A program made the position numbers and the translations under genes. Below are positions 49,357 to 57,797 of a DNA stretch of 64,000 nucleotides, one piece after another. The stretch spans positions 62,001-126,000 of the forward strand of contig JBMONI010000009.1 in NCBI GenBank assembly GCA_049324575.1, read 5' to 3'. Each line of letters opens with the position of its first letter. Position 1 is the first letter of the stretch. A model generated the notes under the pieces. The model ran no database searches, had not been told where the DNA came from, and saw nothing but the letters and a program-made list of their open reading frames with translations. The DNA is from JBMONI01 sp049324575 (GTDB taxonomy: Bacteria > Omnitrophota > Omnitrophia > Omnitrophales > Aquincolibacteriaceae).

Positions 49357-51225
49357 TTACTGGAACCGGACACAAAGCACCGTCCGATCATCGTGCGGAG
49401 GCATATCTTTTTGATAAGACGTCATCACCCCGAAAAGCTCCGCGATCAGGTCCTGGGCTTTGGGGGTCTTTTGCGCAAGCTTTTCGACCACATCACGCAA
49501 TCGTTCTAGGCCGAATTCCTGGCCTTGGGAATTCCTCTGTTCCTTGACCCCATCCGTCACGGCAACGATCAGATCCCCTTTCGCATAATCGATCTTTCCC
49601 GTATCGAACGTCATCTCTTCAAAAAGACCTGCAGGAGACCCTTGGGGCTCTCGAATCAAGACCGCTTTCCGCTCTTGCGCGCGGTAAAAGATCATCGGCT
49701 CATGCCCGGCACTTGCAAACGAAAATTGACGGGTGGGTATATCGAACACACCGTAAAGGAAGGTTACGAACATGGCCGGGATCCCGCTTGCGCAGAGCTG
49801 GCGGTTCAGCGCATGAACCATTTGTCCGGGGTCTTGGAAATTCTTGGCATGGGTCCGGAACTCGCTGATGACTTTCGCCATATAGAGGGCCGCCGGCACA
49901 CCTTTGCCGGAAACATCTCCAATGCAAAGGCCGAGGCGGTCAGGCCCAAGCCATAGCCAATCATAGAGATCTCCGCCGACCTCTTTGGCAAACCGAATGC
50001 CAAAAGCCAGATCGAGCTGGGCATGTTCTGGCGGTTGAGGCGGAAGAAAATTCTCCTGGATATTCGCCGCCATTTTAAGCTCACGGTGGATTAATTCTCC
50101 TTGAAAGCGAACTTCGACGTATTTCGACAGTAACGCAACGATATAAGCGATTACAATGATCATCATGGGAATAAAAAAGAGAAGGATCAGGCCTTGAAAG
50201 CAAAAAAGAAGGACCGTAAAAATCCCATAGCTGATCGCAAGACCCATGGCCATTAAAAGCGCTCGAAACGGCGTCAAACGGCGTGTGAGCCGCGTAGTCA
50301 AAAAAGAAACGAACAGGAGAATCAAAAGATTGATGGCCCAGGGAATCTGCCGCAAGTATTTCCCGGTCAGGATCGTCTGTAAAGCAGAGGCTTGGATCAA
50401 GATCCCCGGCTGATTTGGTCCAAAAGGGGTCGAACGGAGGTCCGTTGTCCCGGTCGCTGTTTGCCCGACAATCACAATACTGTCTTCGATCGCCCGTTGT
50501 AATTCGGCATCCCCGGCGCCCCCGGCCGCTTCAACCAGTTTCCAGAACGGGATCCGATGGAAGGAATGAATATCCCCCGGATAGTTGATCCACATCATCC
50601 CTGAACGGTTGAGAGGCAAGGTCCGAAGCCATGCCTCCCGCTCCTGGGCATTCGGCGTAAAGAGTAACCGGGCAAGGACGGCCGGATGATAATAAACCCC
50701 CTTCTCGTAGTCCACCAACGCTGCAAACTTCCGGATCACGCCGTCATGATCCGGGCCCATATTCGCATACCCGATGTCCAGGGCTGCCTGGCGAAAGATC
50801 TCAAGGGGGAAAAAAGCCTTGAAAGGTTTTTGAGAATAATAAAAAAAGGAAAGGACGACATTGCCGCTTTCGGCAAGCGCACGGGCGAATTCCCGATCGT
50901 TCGCTTCGATCGGGCTTTTTTCGGTGAAAAGGATATCAAAGAAGACTAACTGAGGTCGATAACCGCGGATCACATCCAGCATCAACGCATGGACGTCGCG
51001 ATTCCAAGGCCATTGTCCAACGACCGCAACACTGGGATCATCAATCTCGACAAGAACAATCTTGGGATGCGCAGGGGCTTTCCCCCGTAGACGGAATCGG
51101 AGATCGACGGAATCAAGCTCGTGGAAATCGATCCAGCCCAGGAGGTTCAGCAGAAAAAAAACAACGGCGATCCCGGAGGAAACATAGTAAGGAAGACGCT
51201 TGAAGGAAAGGCCTTGTGCGGCCAT
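49357..51225 (-). CDS. CHASE2 sensor with PP2C/SpoIIE serine phosphatase domain
   Basis: A 622-residue signalling protein: one N-terminal helix (about 12-32), periplasmic CHASE2 domain (about 35-320, VLVEIDDPSVAVVGQWPWNR), three membrane helices (about 325-400) and a cytoplasmic SpoIIE-type phosphatase. The phosphatase Asp residues are visible in EVGGDLYDWLW, CIGDVSGKGVPAALYMA, VAVTDGVKEQRN and HDDRTVLCV. Such enzymes dephosphorylate STAS antagonists. A matching STAS protein and RsbW-like kinase are encoded nearby (53519-54297), so partner switching is likely. Confidence 0.92.
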   Translation of the reverse strand: MAAQGLSFKRLPYYVSSGIAVVFFLLNLLGWIDFHELDSVDLRFRLRGKAPAHPKIVLVEIDDPSVAVVGQWPWNRDVHALMLDVIRGYRPQLVFFDILFTEKSPIEANDREFARALAESGNVVLSFFYYSQKPFKAFFPLEIFRQAALDIGYANMGPDHDGVIRKFAALVDYEKGVYYHPAVLARLLFTPNAQEREAWLRTLPLNRSGMMWINYPGDIHSFHRIPFWKLVEAAGGAGDAELQRAIEDSIVIVGQTATGTTDLRSTPFGPNQPGILIQASALQTILTGKYLRQIPWAINLLILLFVSFLTTRLTRRLTPFRALLMAMGLAISYGIFTVLLFCFQGLILLFFIPMMIIVIAYIVALLSKYVEVRFQGELIHRELKMAANIQENFLPPQPPEHAQLDLAFGIRFAKEVGGDLYDWLWLGPDRLGLCIGDVSGKGVPAALYMAKVISEFRTHAKNFQDPGQMVHALNRQLCASGIPAMFVTFLYGVFDIPTRQFSFASAGHEPMIFYRAQERKAVLIREPQGSPAGLFEEMTFDTGKIDYAKGDLIVAVTDGVKEQRNSQGQEFGLERLRDVVEKLAQKTPKAQDLIAELFGVMTSYQKDMPPHDDRTVLCVRFQ

Positions 51226-51244
51226 AGATGCCCGTACCGCCGAA

Positions 51245-51868
51245 TCAATCCCTGCGGATCAGCCGCCAGGGCCGATACTTGAGATCATGCGTCATATCCC
51301 GGATGTTGGCAGAGATCTCATGCAGGTTCGCAATGGTCTTGTGGATATCTTCTTCATGAAGCTCCATAATGTCGTTCAAGCTTTCCGTCATCGGGATCAA
51401 CGAATGGCTCAGGATATCCATACGGTCCGCGAGCACATTCATTTTAGAAACCAGCAAATGCATGGGAACAGGATCTACGCCCGTCACCTGTCCGCCAGGC
51501 GGAACAGGCTTGCTCGCCAAAGTCCCCGGAGAAAGCTCGACGAACTTCTCACCCATCAGCCCCAAGGTATCGATATAAGCCTTGCTGTCTTCTTTCAATT
51601 CGATATCTTTGCGGATGCTGACCGTTACCCAGACCGGTTTCTCCAGCCCACGGCGGACTTCAATGCTATTCACCTTCCCCACTTCATGCCCTGCAAAATA
51701 AACGGGGGCCTTGTTCTCTAAGCCGCCGGCATGGCCGAAAGCGACCTGATAATTCAGGGTCTCTCCAGTCAAAAATTTTCCTACAACAAAAGTCAATCCG
51801 AGCAAAAGCGCGATCGAAACAAAGATCAAAACCCCAGATTTTACTTCGGATGAAGAATAGCCGGCCAT
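51245..51868 (-). CDS. mlaD: MlaD/MCE-domain lipid-transport protein
   Basis: Periplasmic substrate-binding part of an Mla-type ABC transporter that moves phospholipids between membranes. One N-terminal membrane anchor (about 12-32), then an MCE domain (about 38-115: YQVAFGHAGGLENKAPVYFAG split as FGHAGGLENKAPVYFAGHEV) and a C-terminal helix with LHEISANIRDMTHDLKY. Length 207 is normal. GAGGAGG lies upstream of the ATG. MlaA, MlaB-named and MlaC genes are not obvious in the window. Confidence 0.93.
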   Translation of the reverse strand: MAGYSSSEVKSGVLIFVSIALLLGLTFVVGKFLTGETLNYQVAFGHAGGLENKAPVYFAGHEVGKVNSIEVRRGLEKPVWVTVSIRKDIELKEDSKAYIDTLGLMGEKFVELSPGTLASKPVPPGGQVTGVDPVPMHLLVSKMNVLADRMDILSHSLIPMTESLNDIMELHEEDIHKTIANLHEISANIRDMTHDLKYRPWRLIRRD

Positions 51869-51882
51869 GGAATCCTCCTCGA

Positions 51883-52686
51883 TTAAGTTTCCAACAGGCC
51901 CTTCAGATAGGCCTCGCTGGTCTGTCTTAGCGGGATCGCGCCCTCGGGCTCCCCGTTAATGAATTGCTGAACATAGGAATTCTTGGAATGCTGGATCTCT
52001 TCGCTGGTCCCGACCTCGAGGACCTTCCCTTTGTGAAGCATGATGATCTTGTCCGCGATACGAAAGGCGCTCTTCATTTCATGCGTCACGACCACCGATG
52101 TGATCTTTAATTTCCGGCTGAGGTCCATGATGAGCTGATCGATCATGCTTGCGGTAATAGGATCGAGCCCTGCTCCGGGTTCATCGTAAAAAACGATCTT
52201 GGGGTCCAAAGCGATCGCGCGGGCCAGCGCCACACGTTTTTTCATCCCACCCGAGATCTGATGCGGCATGAAATGCTCGAAACCCGTTAATCCGACAAGC
52301 TCGAGCTTCACTTTCACAATGATCTGAATGATCTCATCCGGAAGGTCCGTATGTTCGCGAAGCGGCAATGCCACATTCTCACCTACCGTCATCGAATTGA
52401 AAAGGGCCGCCCCCTGAAAGAGCATCCCGAATTTCCGTCGGACCTGGTTCAGCGGTTTCTCCTTCATGCCCACAATGTTCTCACCATCGATCCATATCTC
52501 GCCGGAAGTCGGTTGCAATAACGCGATCAAATGCCGTAATAGCGTACTCTTCCCGCCTCCTGATCCTCCCATGATCACCGTGGTTTTTCCCCGCTCAATG
52601 TCCAAGGTAATCCCATCAAGGACCGCGCGGCTCCCAAATACCTTGACCAGGTCTTTGACTTGAATGATATTTTCTTCAACGCTCAT
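51883..52686 (-). CDS. mlaF: MlaF ABC-transporter ATPase
   Basis: ATPase of the Mla-type lipid transporter. The start at 52686 gives MSVEENIIQVKDLVKVFG. Walker A GGSGGGKSTLL, Q-loop region GMLFQGAALFNSMTVGENVA, signature ISGGMKKRVALARAIA and Walker B IVFYDEPGAGLDPIT are complete, and the H-loop is VTHEM. The sequence SGGMxKRVxLARA and YDEPxxGLDP with T/S after it are typical of MlaF. 267 residues. Confidence 0.95.
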   Translation of the reverse strand: MSVEENIIQVKDLVKVFGSRAVLDGITLDIERGKTTVIMGGSGGGKSTLLRHLIALLQPTSGEIWIDGENIVGMKEKPLNQVRRKFGMLFQGAALFNSMTVGENVALPLREHTDLPDEIIQIIVKVKLELVGLTGFEHFMPHQISGGMKKRVALARAIALDPKIVFYDEPGAGLDPITASMIDQLIMDLSRKLKITSVVVTHEMKSAFRIADKIIMLHKGKVLEVGTSEEIQHSKNSYVQQFINGEPEGAIPLRQTSEAYLKGLLET

Positions 52687-52697
52687 AAGAATCTCGC

Positions 52698-53501
52698 TCA
52701 GCTGGGTAAGGCATAAAAGAAAACAGCGGTTGCGACACAGTCCATGATGATGATCATAATGATCGAAATCACGACAGCCTGGGTCGTCGATTTCCCGACT
52801 CCTTCGGCGCCGCCCGAGACCGACAATCCTTGATGACAACTGATAAGAGCGATTAAGAACGCAAAAATACCGCTTTTCGCAAGGCCCGTATAAATATCTT
52901 TCAAGACAAGCGCGTCAAATCCCACTTTGATATAAAGATCCGGATTAATACCCATGCCCAGAACCCCGATCAAAAAACCGCCGATCATCCCGGTCACATC
53001 CGCCACAACAGTCAGACAGGGAAGAACCGTCACCAGGGCAAGAACGCGTGGCGCCACCAAATAGCGGATCGGATTCAAGCCCATCACGGTCAACGCATCG
53101 ACCTCTTCCTGGACTTTCATCGTCCCAAGCTCAGCCGCCATTCTGGCTCCGACCCGGCCCGTGATCACGATCGAAGCGACCAGCGGCCCAAGTTCGCGGG
53201 TAACCGAAACGGCTACGAGACTTCCCGTATAAAGCAAAGCGCCAAATTGTTTCAGCTGATAGCCTGCCTGAAGCGCAAGAACCATTCCAACCGCGGTCCC
53301 GACCAGGCAGATGATCGGCACGGAATCGACCCCCATGAGCACGATCTGATGGAAAACATGCCTCGGATTGATGACCTTCCGCTGGAAGAAAGAGAGAAAG
53401 AAAGAACCGGCCACATCGGCTAGCAATCCGATCATCCGGCTCAATCCTGAGAAAAGGAAACCGAATGTTTCCCCTATTTTTCCGAAAAAGTTATAAAACA
53501 T
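52698..53501 (-). CDS. mlaE: MlaE permease
   Basis: Membrane permease of the Mla-type transporter. The 267 residues have five to six helices with the family blocks VPIICLVGTAVGMVLALQAG, RELGPLVASIVITGRVGARM, AAELGTMKVQEEVDALTVMG and NPIRYLVAPRVLAL. The N-terminal amphipathic stretch may contact MlaD. It lies 11 bp before mlaF and 17 bp after a STAS gene. Confidence 0.95.
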   Translation of the reverse strand: MFYNFFGKIGETFGFLFSGLSRMIGLLADVAGSFFLSFFQRKVINPRHVFHQIVLMGVDSVPIICLVGTAVGMVLALQAGYQLKQFGALLYTGSLVAVSVTRELGPLVASIVITGRVGARMAAELGTMKVQEEVDALTVMGLNPIRYLVAPRVLALVTVLPCLTVVADVTGMIGGFLIGVLGMGINPDLYIKVGFDALVLKDIYTGLAKSGIFAFLIALISCHQGLSVSGGAEGVGKSTTQAVVISIIMIIIMDCVATAVFFYALPS

Positions 53502-53518
53502 AGCCCCTTTGGGATAAT

Positions 53519-53863
53519 TTAACCCGCAATGCCAAGCGCCCGAAGCGCCTCTTCTTCATTCTCGGCTAGTGTAAAAACCTTGTCCAACTTGGCGATCTCG
53601 AAAACACTACGCACCGCCGGATGAAGCTCGCTTAGAACAAGTTTGCTACTATTGCGCTTGGCCTTCTGAAGGGCCTCGACAAAAGTGGCCAATCCCGAGC
53701 TGTCGATGTAGGGAACCTTCTTGAGATTGACAAGGATCTTTTTAGAAGATGCCTGAAGAACCCCCTGGATCTTTTGGCGGAAATCAGGTGAAGTGTGAAA
53801 GTCCAGCTCTCCTTCTAACTCGAAAATATCGACATCGGATTTTTTCTTGATATCTACTTTCAT
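53519..53863 (-). CDS. STAS protein with phosphorylatable serine (SpoIIAA- or MlaB-like)
   Basis: A 114-residue STAS domain with the full loop PYIDSSGLATFVEAL; Ser56 is the position phosphorylated by SpoIIAB/RsbW-type kinases. Two roles fit. It could be the MlaB-like subunit that binds MlaF, since MlaB is a STAS protein and the gene adjoins mlaE. It could also be a classical antagonist regulated by the kinase gene upstream and the CHASE2-PP2C phosphatase downstream. Both may be true, which would make lipid transport phosphorylation-dependent (inference). Confidence 0.88.
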   Translation of the reverse strand: MKVDIKKKSDVDIFELEGELDFHTSPDFRQKIQGVLQASSKKILVNLKKVPYIDSSGLATFVEALQKAKRNSSKLVLSELHPAVRSVFEIAKLDKVFTLAENEEEALRALGIAG

Positions 53864-53883
53864 TCAGGACCTCTCGAAGGTAG

Positions 53884-54297
53884 TTACGGTCGTTTTTTAT
53901 ATTTAACAAGACAAAGCCGATTTCCCCGCCCCTTGCAATCGTCGTATTGTATCTCATCCACCATCTTTTTGATGAGATAAATCCCCAGCCCTCCCGGCTT
54001 TTCCTTGGGCAAGACCGGGTCAGGAACCCGCGTAATGTCAAAACAACGCCCAAAATCTTGGATCCAAAGCGTCATCCGGTCCGCGCAGTCCTGGACTGTG
54101 ATCTCGACACGCCCTTTGGTCCCGGCATAGGCATGCCGGATCACATTGGTAATGGCTTCTTGGACCGCAAGCAGGAATTCTCCGATTGCCTTCTCGTCAA
54201 AAGCGGATTCCCTCATCATCCGGCCGAGCTCATCCCGAAAAGATTTCAAGGGTCCGCAATCGGAATCAAATTCGAATTTTTTCTCCAAGGTCGCCAT
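53884..54297 (-). CDS. RsbW/SpoIIAB-like serine kinase (anti-sigma factor type)
   Basis: Single GHKL ATPase domain of 137 residues: N-box EAITNVIRHAYAGTK (about 54-68), G1-like WIQDFGRCFD and G2 GGLGIYLIKKMVDEI. This is the layout of kinases that phosphorylate STAS proteins and may bind a sigma factor. No sigma factor gene is in the window. The start at 54297 lies 4 nt after AAGGG. It is 20 bp before the STAS gene, its likely substrate. Confidence 0.88.
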   Translation of the reverse strand: MATLEKKFEFDSDCGPLKSFRDELGRMMRESAFDEKAIGEFLLAVQEAITNVIRHAYAGTKGRVEITVQDCADRMTLWIQDFGRCFDITRVPDPVLPKEKPGGLGIYLIKKMVDEIQYDDCKGRGNRLCLVKYKKRP

Positions 54298-54368
54298 GCA
54301 TCCCTTGCGGCAAAAAAGAGCCGCTCGCATGGCCTGATTCTACAAAACCCGAAACGAATTGCAACCCT

Positions 54369-54746
54369 TTATTCCCTTTCCGCCGCAGGGCCTAAGAGGG
54401 GCAGGATCTCTTCCCGGAGCCGCTCCAGATCAAAAGGTTTTTGGAGAAATGCGTCCCGGCCCAGTTCGCAGGATTCATCAATGATCTTTTGATCGATATA
54501 GCCGGTATTGACGAGCACTTTAACACGCGGGAATCTTTGTTTGCTGAACCTGAGGACCTCGATCCCAGACATGTCCGGAAGTTTCATGTCCAGCAGGACC
54601 AGATCCGGGCGTACGTTCTCAATAAGACGGATCCCGTCTTTCCCGGTATCGGCCGTATAGACCTCATAGCCTTCTTCTGTTAGGAAATCACGGACTTCCT
54701 CGACAATTCCGGATTCATCATCAACGATCAAAATGCGGTGTTTCAT
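54369..54746 (-). CDS. Single-domain response regulator (CheY-like)
   Basis: A 125-residue receiver without output domain: acidic pair in ILIVDDESG, phospho-acceptor D53 (VLLDMKLPDMSG), Thr81 in VNTGY and K103 in LQKPF. All key residues are intact. It follows the 770-residue kinase by 8 bp, so that kinase is its probable donor. The output is likely by protein contact. Confidence 0.93.
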   Translation of the reverse strand: MKHRILIVDDESGIVEEVRDFLTEEGYEVYTADTGKDGIRLIENVRPDLVLLDMKLPDMSGIEVLRFSKQRFPRVKVLVNTGYIDQKIIDESCELGRDAFLQKPFDLERLREEILPLLGPAAERE

Positions 54747-54754
54747 AAGCGCCC

Positions 54755-57067
54755 TTAGGCGGATTCGGCTTTCGCCGTGGTCTCCGAGAGACTTTCTTCC
54801 TGATAAACCGGCAGAGTCAGCGTGAAGGTCGTTCCGACATTTTCCCGGCTGGTCACCTTGATACTTCCGCCATGAAGCTCGATGATATATTTACACATAT
54901 AAAGTCCGAGCCCCGATCCTTTCCCGGGAGGTTTCGTTGTAAAACCATACGTGAATATTTTTTTCAAGACTTCGTCGGTCATCCCTTTCCCATTGTCGCT
55001 GAAATGGATCATGACCACCTTCGGATGGGCCGGATCGATCTCCGCCCGGACCTCGATCCTTGGATTTCTCCGGCCCGACATCGCATGATACGCATTGATG
55101 AACAAATTCAGAAAAACCTCCTGAAGCCGCTCGAGATCACCCCGGATCAAAGGAATGTTCGCGGGAATATGGAATTCCACTTCTGTCCCGGCCAAATTGT
55201 CCAGATAAGTCTGGAACTGGACCAAAGGCAGTGTTTCTTCAAGGATCAGTTTCAAGGATAATGGTTCAAAACGACCTTTCTCCGATTTCTTCAAAAGCCC
55301 CGTCAGCGTATTGACGACGGCCTTGATACGACTGATGTTCTGTTCCATTTTCTGAAATACATCCAGAATCGCGCTCACTTTCAGATCGGGATCCTTTCGA
55401 TATTTCAGGATCGCCCGGCTCACGTTCATCGAAAGGATCGTCAAAGGATTATTGACCTCATGTCCTACCGATGCCGCCAAACGACCGAGCGTCGCCATTT
55501 TCTGTTCGTGGATCAACTGTGCTTGCGTATCCTGGAGCTGCTTGTTGGCCGCTTCCGTATCCTTCAAAGCCTGAGTTAGACGAAGTTTTGCATCCTCGAG
55601 GGCCTCATTGATATTCTGCAATTCACCCGCTTTCTGGACCGCCTCGTCATAGAGCCGCGCATTCTCGATCGCAATCGCCGATTCCTGTGCCAACGTGTAA
55701 AGCACGTTCAGGTCTTCCTCGGTAAAGGGATTCCCCGACTTCTTAGGCCCCAGCACCAGGATATTGCGCAAATCTTTCCCTAAAAAACTCGGAATACAAC
55801 ACACGGCCTCTAGGGCTTGCATCTGGTCCAGGATCGCTTGGTAGTCATAATACCGGCTAGGCTCCCCTGCTTTCCGCTTTTTAGCGATCTTCTCCTGATA
55901 TTCGCGGATCCGGTCCACATCAACGGCTTCCTTTTCGCAGGTCAAATACTGGAAGAGCGGACTTTCCGCCGGAATCTGGTAGGCCAAGTACCGTTTCTCA
56001 TACCCCCGTTGAAATTCGAGCTTGAAGAATTTCTTGTTTTTTTGCCGCGTAAGCAAGGCAGCGTTCTTGACCCGCATCCGCATCGTAATAAAATGCGTGA
56101 CGAGGCCAAAAAGATGTTTCAGACTTTCGATATTCGAGATGCCGGCCGACGCATCTTTTAATAGTTTCTGATAATCGTATTTCCTCTGGAACAGATACCG
56201 GTCCGTCAGGCGGGTCAGACCGTTACGGATCGGATCGAACCCCAGCACGATCAAAAAAATACTGATCGCATAGGTCCAGAAGTCATTGACGCCAAAGAAA
56301 CGGCTGATGATCGCGCGTACTAAAAAAGCCGCCGCCGAAAACACCGCGAAAACAAACCCGACCAGCCCGGTAAAAACCAGCGTTTTCCGGATAATGATCT
56401 CGATATCGAGAAGCCGATGCCGGATGATCGCATAGGCCAACAGCCCCAATGTGACCAGGATAAAAAAGAACCCGAACGGATAGAACTCGACCCCATAATT
56501 CACCAGAAAATCCGCGGAAGCCGGAAGAAAAGCAAGATAGGCGGCTAGAACGATCCTCGCTTGCGCTTTGGGCTTACCGACAAGATGGTTCTGGACCAGG
56601 TGCCGGACCATGATAAAAAGGATCCGGAGCGCAATGGCAAAAAGAAAAACAAGATATCCGAGATGGAGGATCCCGGTCCGGGGATAGTATCCCCAGAAAA
56701 AATACTCCACATGGGTCACAAATCGATCGGTCAGCCAAAGTGCTGCCAAAAATCCGATGCCGGCTCCGTAGGAGAGCTTGACCCAGAAACGGTCCTTTTC
56801 GGAATGAGCATAGCCAGCATAAAAATCATAGAGGGTGATCGGAATGAAGATAATTCCCGAATAACCGATACGGGCAAGAAGCCGGGCCGTTTCATAATCC
56901 GCTGCGGCAAAGAGGAAAACCCAGGAAAATTGCCACCAAAAGGTCACCAAACAACTCAGGCCAAGGGACTGATTCAATCCTTTTCGGTTTTTACGGGTCC
57001 AGACAAAAAGACCCAGCGCAAGAAAAAGGAGTGAACTGACCAACGGAGGTACGGAGTAGATCAGCAT
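54755..57067 (-). CDS. Sensor histidine kinase with 7TM N-terminus and GAF domain
   Basis: A 770-residue kinase. Residues 1-225 form about seven membrane helices (histidine-kinase 7TM type), with two more near 230-290, then a GAF-like domain (about 310-475), a coiled-coil linker (about 480-525), HisKA with H536 (ASVGHEVNNPL) and HATPase (NAYHAMSG N-box, DNGKGM, GSGLGLYMCKYI). Architecture and the membrane-end wording (LLDIEIIIRKTLVF) match the second kinase at 59424-61619, so the two are paralogues. The signal is unknown; a membrane or lipid cue is plausible. Confidence 0.92.
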   Translation of the reverse strand: MLIYSVPPLVSSLLFLALGLFVWTRKNRKGLNQSLGLSCLVTFWWQFSWVFLFAAADYETARLLARIGYSGIIFIPITLYDFYAGYAHSEKDRFWVKLSYGAGIGFLAALWLTDRFVTHVEYFFWGYYPRTGILHLGYLVFLFAIALRILFIMVRHLVQNHLVGKPKAQARIVLAAYLAFLPASADFLVNYGVEFYPFGFFFILVTLGLLAYAIIRHRLLDIEIIIRKTLVFTGLVGFVFAVFSAAAFLVRAIISRFFGVNDFWTYAISIFLIVLGFDPIRNGLTRLTDRYLFQRKYDYQKLLKDASAGISNIESLKHLFGLVTHFITMRMRVKNAALLTRQKNKKFFKLEFQRGYEKRYLAYQIPAESPLFQYLTCEKEAVDVDRIREYQEKIAKKRKAGEPSRYYDYQAILDQMQALEAVCCIPSFLGKDLRNILVLGPKKSGNPFTEEDLNVLYTLAQESAIAIENARLYDEAVQKAGELQNINEALEDAKLRLTQALKDTEAANKQLQDTQAQLIHEQKMATLGRLAASVGHEVNNPLTILSMNVSRAILKYRKDPDLKVSAILDVFQKMEQNISRIKAVVNTLTGLLKKSEKGRFEPLSLKLILEETLPLVQFQTYLDNLAGTEVEFHIPANIPLIRGDLERLQEVFLNLFINAYHAMSGRRNPRIEVRAEIDPAHPKVVMIHFSDNGKGMTDEVLKKIFTYGFTTKPPGKGSGLGLYMCKYIIELHGGSIKVTSRENVGTTFTLTLPVYQEESLSETTAKAESA

Positions 57068-57083
57068 AACCTTAGGGTCGGGA

Positions 57084-57509
57084 TCACTTTCTTTTCAGGC
57101 TTTTTGCGATCTCAAGGATCGGCCCCGGGATCCGGCACAGAACGCCCGTTGCGCGGTCGGCAAAGGTGACTTTCTGTTCCCCCGTCGCCGCCAGCGCGCC
57201 TTCAGAGTCCCGATAGTATTCGAAGAACATGACAAAACTTGTTGGAAGGATATGGTCGGTCGCCATTTCAATGCGGACGACATCGCCGAAATACAAGTGC
57301 TGGAGAAATTTCACGGAACAACTGTGCGTAATCATATCGACAGGCTCGGAAAAAAGAGCGCGGTAGTCGCATCGCTCCTTCAGAACCATTTCCCGAACGA
57401 TCCCCTGCCATTTCACGAAATTCGAAAAATAGACCACCCCGCCCATGGCGTTCGTTTCGTTGAGCAGGATCGTATGTCGATGCACGTATTTTCCGGTCGC
57501 AGGCGTCAT
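57084..57509 (-). CDS. Hot-dog thioesterase, CalE7/DynE7-like
   Basis: A 141-residue hot-dog thioesterase. HTILLNETNAMGGVVYFSNF, then VKWQGIVREMVLKE, resemble the enediyne/polyene thioesterases CalE7 and DynE7 (pattern ETNxxGxVYxxNxxxWQGxxRE) more than YbgC. The catalytic Asp of YbgC-type enzymes is Asn here, as in that group. SVKFLQHLYFGDVV and FVMFFEYYRD continue the match. The start overlaps the ACP stop by 4 bp. It probably releases an acyl or polyene chain from the adjacent ACP. Confidence 0.8.
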   Translation of the reverse strand: MTPATGKYVHRHTILLNETNAMGGVVYFSNFVKWQGIVREMVLKERCDYRALFSEPVDMITHSCSVKFLQHLYFGDVVRIEMATDHILPTSFVMFFEYYRDSEGALAATGEQKVTFADRATGVLCRIPGPILEIAKSLKRK

Positions 57510-57775
57510 AGGCCCTGGGTTTTCTCCTCGATCCGTTTCATGACCAGCTTCGCGCAATCCCGGACCGTTTTGGGAAAGGTTTCTGCCGTCATGCTCTCTT
57601 TCACGATCTTGATGCCGAATTTTTCCTCATAAAGACAAATCGAATCCATGATATCGACCGAATCGAGACCTAGATCAGCCGTCAGGCTCGAATCCCCTTG
57701 GATCTCAGACTCTGCCAGCCGGAAACTGGTCGCAAGGATTTTCTTCACCTCCCGAATGATCTCTTCCTGTTTCAT
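57506..57775 (-). CDS. Acyl carrier protein
   Basis: An 89-residue ACP with the phosphopantetheine attachment Ser39 in DLGLDSVDIMD and the usual helix I (KQEEIIREVKKILATSF). A dedicated ACP rather than the primary AcpP, because it lies between a KAS II and a thioesterase gene, not beside fabD/fabG. GGGGGA lies 4 nt before the ATG. Confidence 0.93.
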   Translation of the reverse strand: MKQEEIIREVKKILATSFRLAESEIQGDSSLTADLGLDSVDIMDSICLYEEKFGIKIVKESMTAETFPKTVRDCAKLVMKRIEEKTQGL

Positions 57776-57797
57776 GGAATCCCCCAAGGCCCTCACA

